Shown here piece by piece: positions 7,345-8,214 of a DNA stretch of 8,214 nucleotides. A program made the position numbers and the translations under genes. The stretch is from Candidatus Micrarchaeaceae archaeon (GTDB lineage Archaea > Micrarchaeota > Micrarchaeia > Micrarchaeales > CABMGC01): assembly GCA_027310795.1 (NCBI GenBank), contig DAIDAD010000025.1:1-8214 (forward strand). The letters are read 5' to 3'. Every line of letters begins with the position of its first letter. Positions within the stretch are counted from its first letter, which is position 1. The notes under the pieces were generated by a model. That model was given only the letters and a program-made list of their open reading frames with translations, had not been told where the DNA came from and did not search any database.

Positions 7345-8006
7345 ATGCATGCTTGTTCAGCGGAGGCAAGGACTCGACTCTTGCACTCCACAAGGCGGTA
7401 AAGATAGGCATATCAATAGACCTTTTAATAACGATGAGGCCTGAGAACCAGTACAGCTACATGTTCCATTATCCCAATGTAGAACGCACATCACTGCAGG
7501 CAGAGTCGCTTGGAATAAAACAGGTATTTTCACATACAAAGGGCGAAAAAGAGCTTGAATTGAATGACCTTGAACAGGCGCTGGAAGACAACGATGTAAA
7601 GGTGCTTGTCACAGGCGCAACATACAGCTCCTACCAGGCTGACCGGATAAACGGCATATGTAGGAAGCTTGGGATAGATTCTATTGCTCCGTTATGGCAC
7701 ATAGAGCCGGTGGAAGAGCTGAACGAGCTTTCAGGAACATTCAATGCAATAATAACGTCTGTTTCTGCAGAGGGCTTTGACGAGAGCTTTCTCGGAAAGA
7801 AGATAGATTCAGGGATGATAAGCAGATTGCAGGAATTGAACAGAAAGTACAAGATAAACATGCTTTTTGAAGGCGGAGAGGCAGAGAGCTTCGTGCTTGA
7901 CGCCCCATTATTCAAAAAAAGGATTGTAATAGATGATGCAAGATCTGAATGGAACGGGAGCAGCGGAAGGTATCTGATAGAAAAGGCGCACCTTGAAAAG
8001 AAATAG
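7341..8006 (+). CDS. dph6: Diphthine--ammonia ligase-like PP-loop ATPase (Dph6 family)
   Basis: Predicted ATP-dependent amidation of diphthine on the EF-2 histidine, the last step of diphthamide synthesis. It has 221 residues, matching the single-domain archaeal form. The PP-loop SGGKDS occupies residues 7-12, at the N-terminus as in other ATP pyrophosphatases of this family. VTGATYSSYQADRINGICRKLGI and the PLWHIEP block match the family's GAIxSxYQxxRVExxCxxLGL...PLW pattern. MLFEGGEAESFVLDAPLFKKRI matches its GEGGExETFVxDAPxF motif, with Phe where the first Gly of that motif usually sits. The start ATG overlaps the atpD stop as ATGA, so it is translationally coupled and co-transcribed with the ATPase genes. 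Its PP-loop relatives in the wider N-type ATPase superfamily (tRNA-thiolating enzymes) are less likely given the C-terminal motif. Confidence 0.87.
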   Translation: MNACLFSGGKDSTLALHKAVKIGISIDLLITMRPENQYSYMFHYPNVERTSLQAESLGIKQVFSHTKGEKELELNDLEQALEDNDVKVLVTGATYSSYQADRINGICRKLGIDSIAPLWHIEPVEELNELSGTFNAIITSVSAEGFDESFLGKKIDSGMISRLQELNRKYKINMLFEGGEAESFVLDAPLFKKRIVIDDARSEWNGSSGRYLIEKAHLEKK

Positions 8007-8018
8007 TATTTATTTATA
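8007..8018 (+). promoter_or_regulatory. Probable TATA box for the aminotransferase gene
   Basis: TATTTATTTATA begins directly after the dph6 stop and is preceded by a purine/A-rich stretch (about 7995-8003) that could serve as a BRE. With the usual TATA-to-start distance of about 25 bases, transcription would begin near 8036-8042, leaving a short leader before ATG 8051. It marks a probable new transcription unit. No clear U-run terminator for the upstream operon is visible apart from this T-rich stretch. Confidence 0.55.
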
Positions 8019-8050
8019 GACGTTGAGCTCGTATGGGATTTGTTGGTTTA

Positions 8051-8214
8051 ATGGAGTTATTCTCAAATTCAAGCGGTTATGCAGGCAATCCTGTTGAGGA
8101 GCAGGACATGATAGCCAGGGCCCTGATCAAGAAAGGCAAAAAAGTGATAAAGATTAACAGAGGGGACCCTGCAGTATATTTCAAGACCCCGAAATACATC
8201 GTTGACGCTTATGT
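8051..8214 (+). CDS. Class I/II aminotransferase (AlaT/AspC-like), N-terminal fragment
   Basis: Only the first 54 or so codons are in the window, and the gene continues past the end. The translation from ATG 8051 runs MELFSNSSGYAGNP...VIKINRGDPAVYF...PKYIVDAY. The pattern helix-KKG-KVIKINRGDP-xxxF-xxPKYIVDAY is the N-terminal signature of PLP-dependent fold-type I aminotransferases of the alanine/aspartate group, where the GDP (or GxP) loop lines the substrate site. An in-frame ATG at 8033 would add six residues; the upstream stop at 8024 rules out anything longer. The 8051 start fits better with the TATA element ending at 8018. The PLP lysine and most of the domain lie outside, so the substrate cannot be decided. 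An Arg in the NRGDP loop replaces the more common Ile or hydrophobic residue. Confidence 0.75.
   Translation, partial: MELFSNSSGYAGNPVEEQDMIARALIKKGKKVIKINRGDPAVYFKTPKYIVDAY

Noticed and set aside
8025..8030. GAGCTC palindrome between the TATA element and the aminotransferase start as an operator
   Set aside because: A six-base palindrome with no matching flanks is expected by chance.
1..8214. Search for CRISPR arrays, tRNA or rRNA genes, insertion sequences and long direct or inverted repeats
   Set aside because: Coding sequence fills the window with gaps of about 45 bases at most. No repeat-spacer pattern, tRNA-like arms, transposase motif or long terminal repeat was seen by eye.

Overview
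The window is archaeal. It carries most of an A-type (archaeal/V-like) ATP synthase operon on the + strand, in the order I(a)-K(c)-E-C-F-A-B-D. A diphthamide-synthase-type PP-loop gene (dph6-like) follows in the same run, and then the start of a class I/II aminotransferase that appears to begin a new transcription unit. The archaeal assignment rests on the A-ATPase subunit set, a diphthamide (EF-2 modification) enzyme, TATA-like promoter elements, heavy ATA (Ile) and AGG/AGA (Arg) use, and TTG starts behind GGTGAT Shine-Dalgarno motifs. GC is roughly 47% from a hand count of one line. A euryarchaeal or DPANN (for example Micrarchaeota-like) source is possible, but the sequence alone does not let me name the lineage.

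Layout: the C-terminal membrane half of atpI, truncated by the window edge (to 1228); atpK, the c-ring proteolipid (1250-1486); atpE, peripheral stalk (1494-2150); atpC, central-stalk socket (2154-3224); atpF (3209-3550); atpA, catalytic (3560-5332); atpB, regulatory/non-catalytic (5337-6719); atpD, rotor shaft (6721-7344); dph6-like (7341-8006); TATA element (about 8007-8018); aminotransferase N-terminus (8051 or 8033 to the window end). Junctions are -16 to +21 nt, so the block from atpI to dph6 reads as one transcription unit with translational coupling. There is no gene-free stretch longer than about 45 bases.

Together, A3B3 forms the catalytic head, D/F/C the central rotor shaft and its socket, K the c-ring, I the ion half-channel stator, and E (with an H/G partner not visible here) the peripheral stalk. 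The c subunit carries a Gln...Glu-Thr constellation like that of Na+-coordinating rotor rings.

The window is mostly canonical. The points worth a second look are a strongly basic 33-residue C-terminal extension on AtpE; a near-identical leader (TAGGTGATTTG-N-TTGG) with TTG starts in front of atpK and atpA; a TATA-like box placed to give a leaderless atpK transcript from an internal ATG; dph6 coupled to the ATPase operon by an ATGA overlap; and unusually similar blocks at the same spacing in the C-terminal regions of A and B. I did not find a convincing undescribed system.
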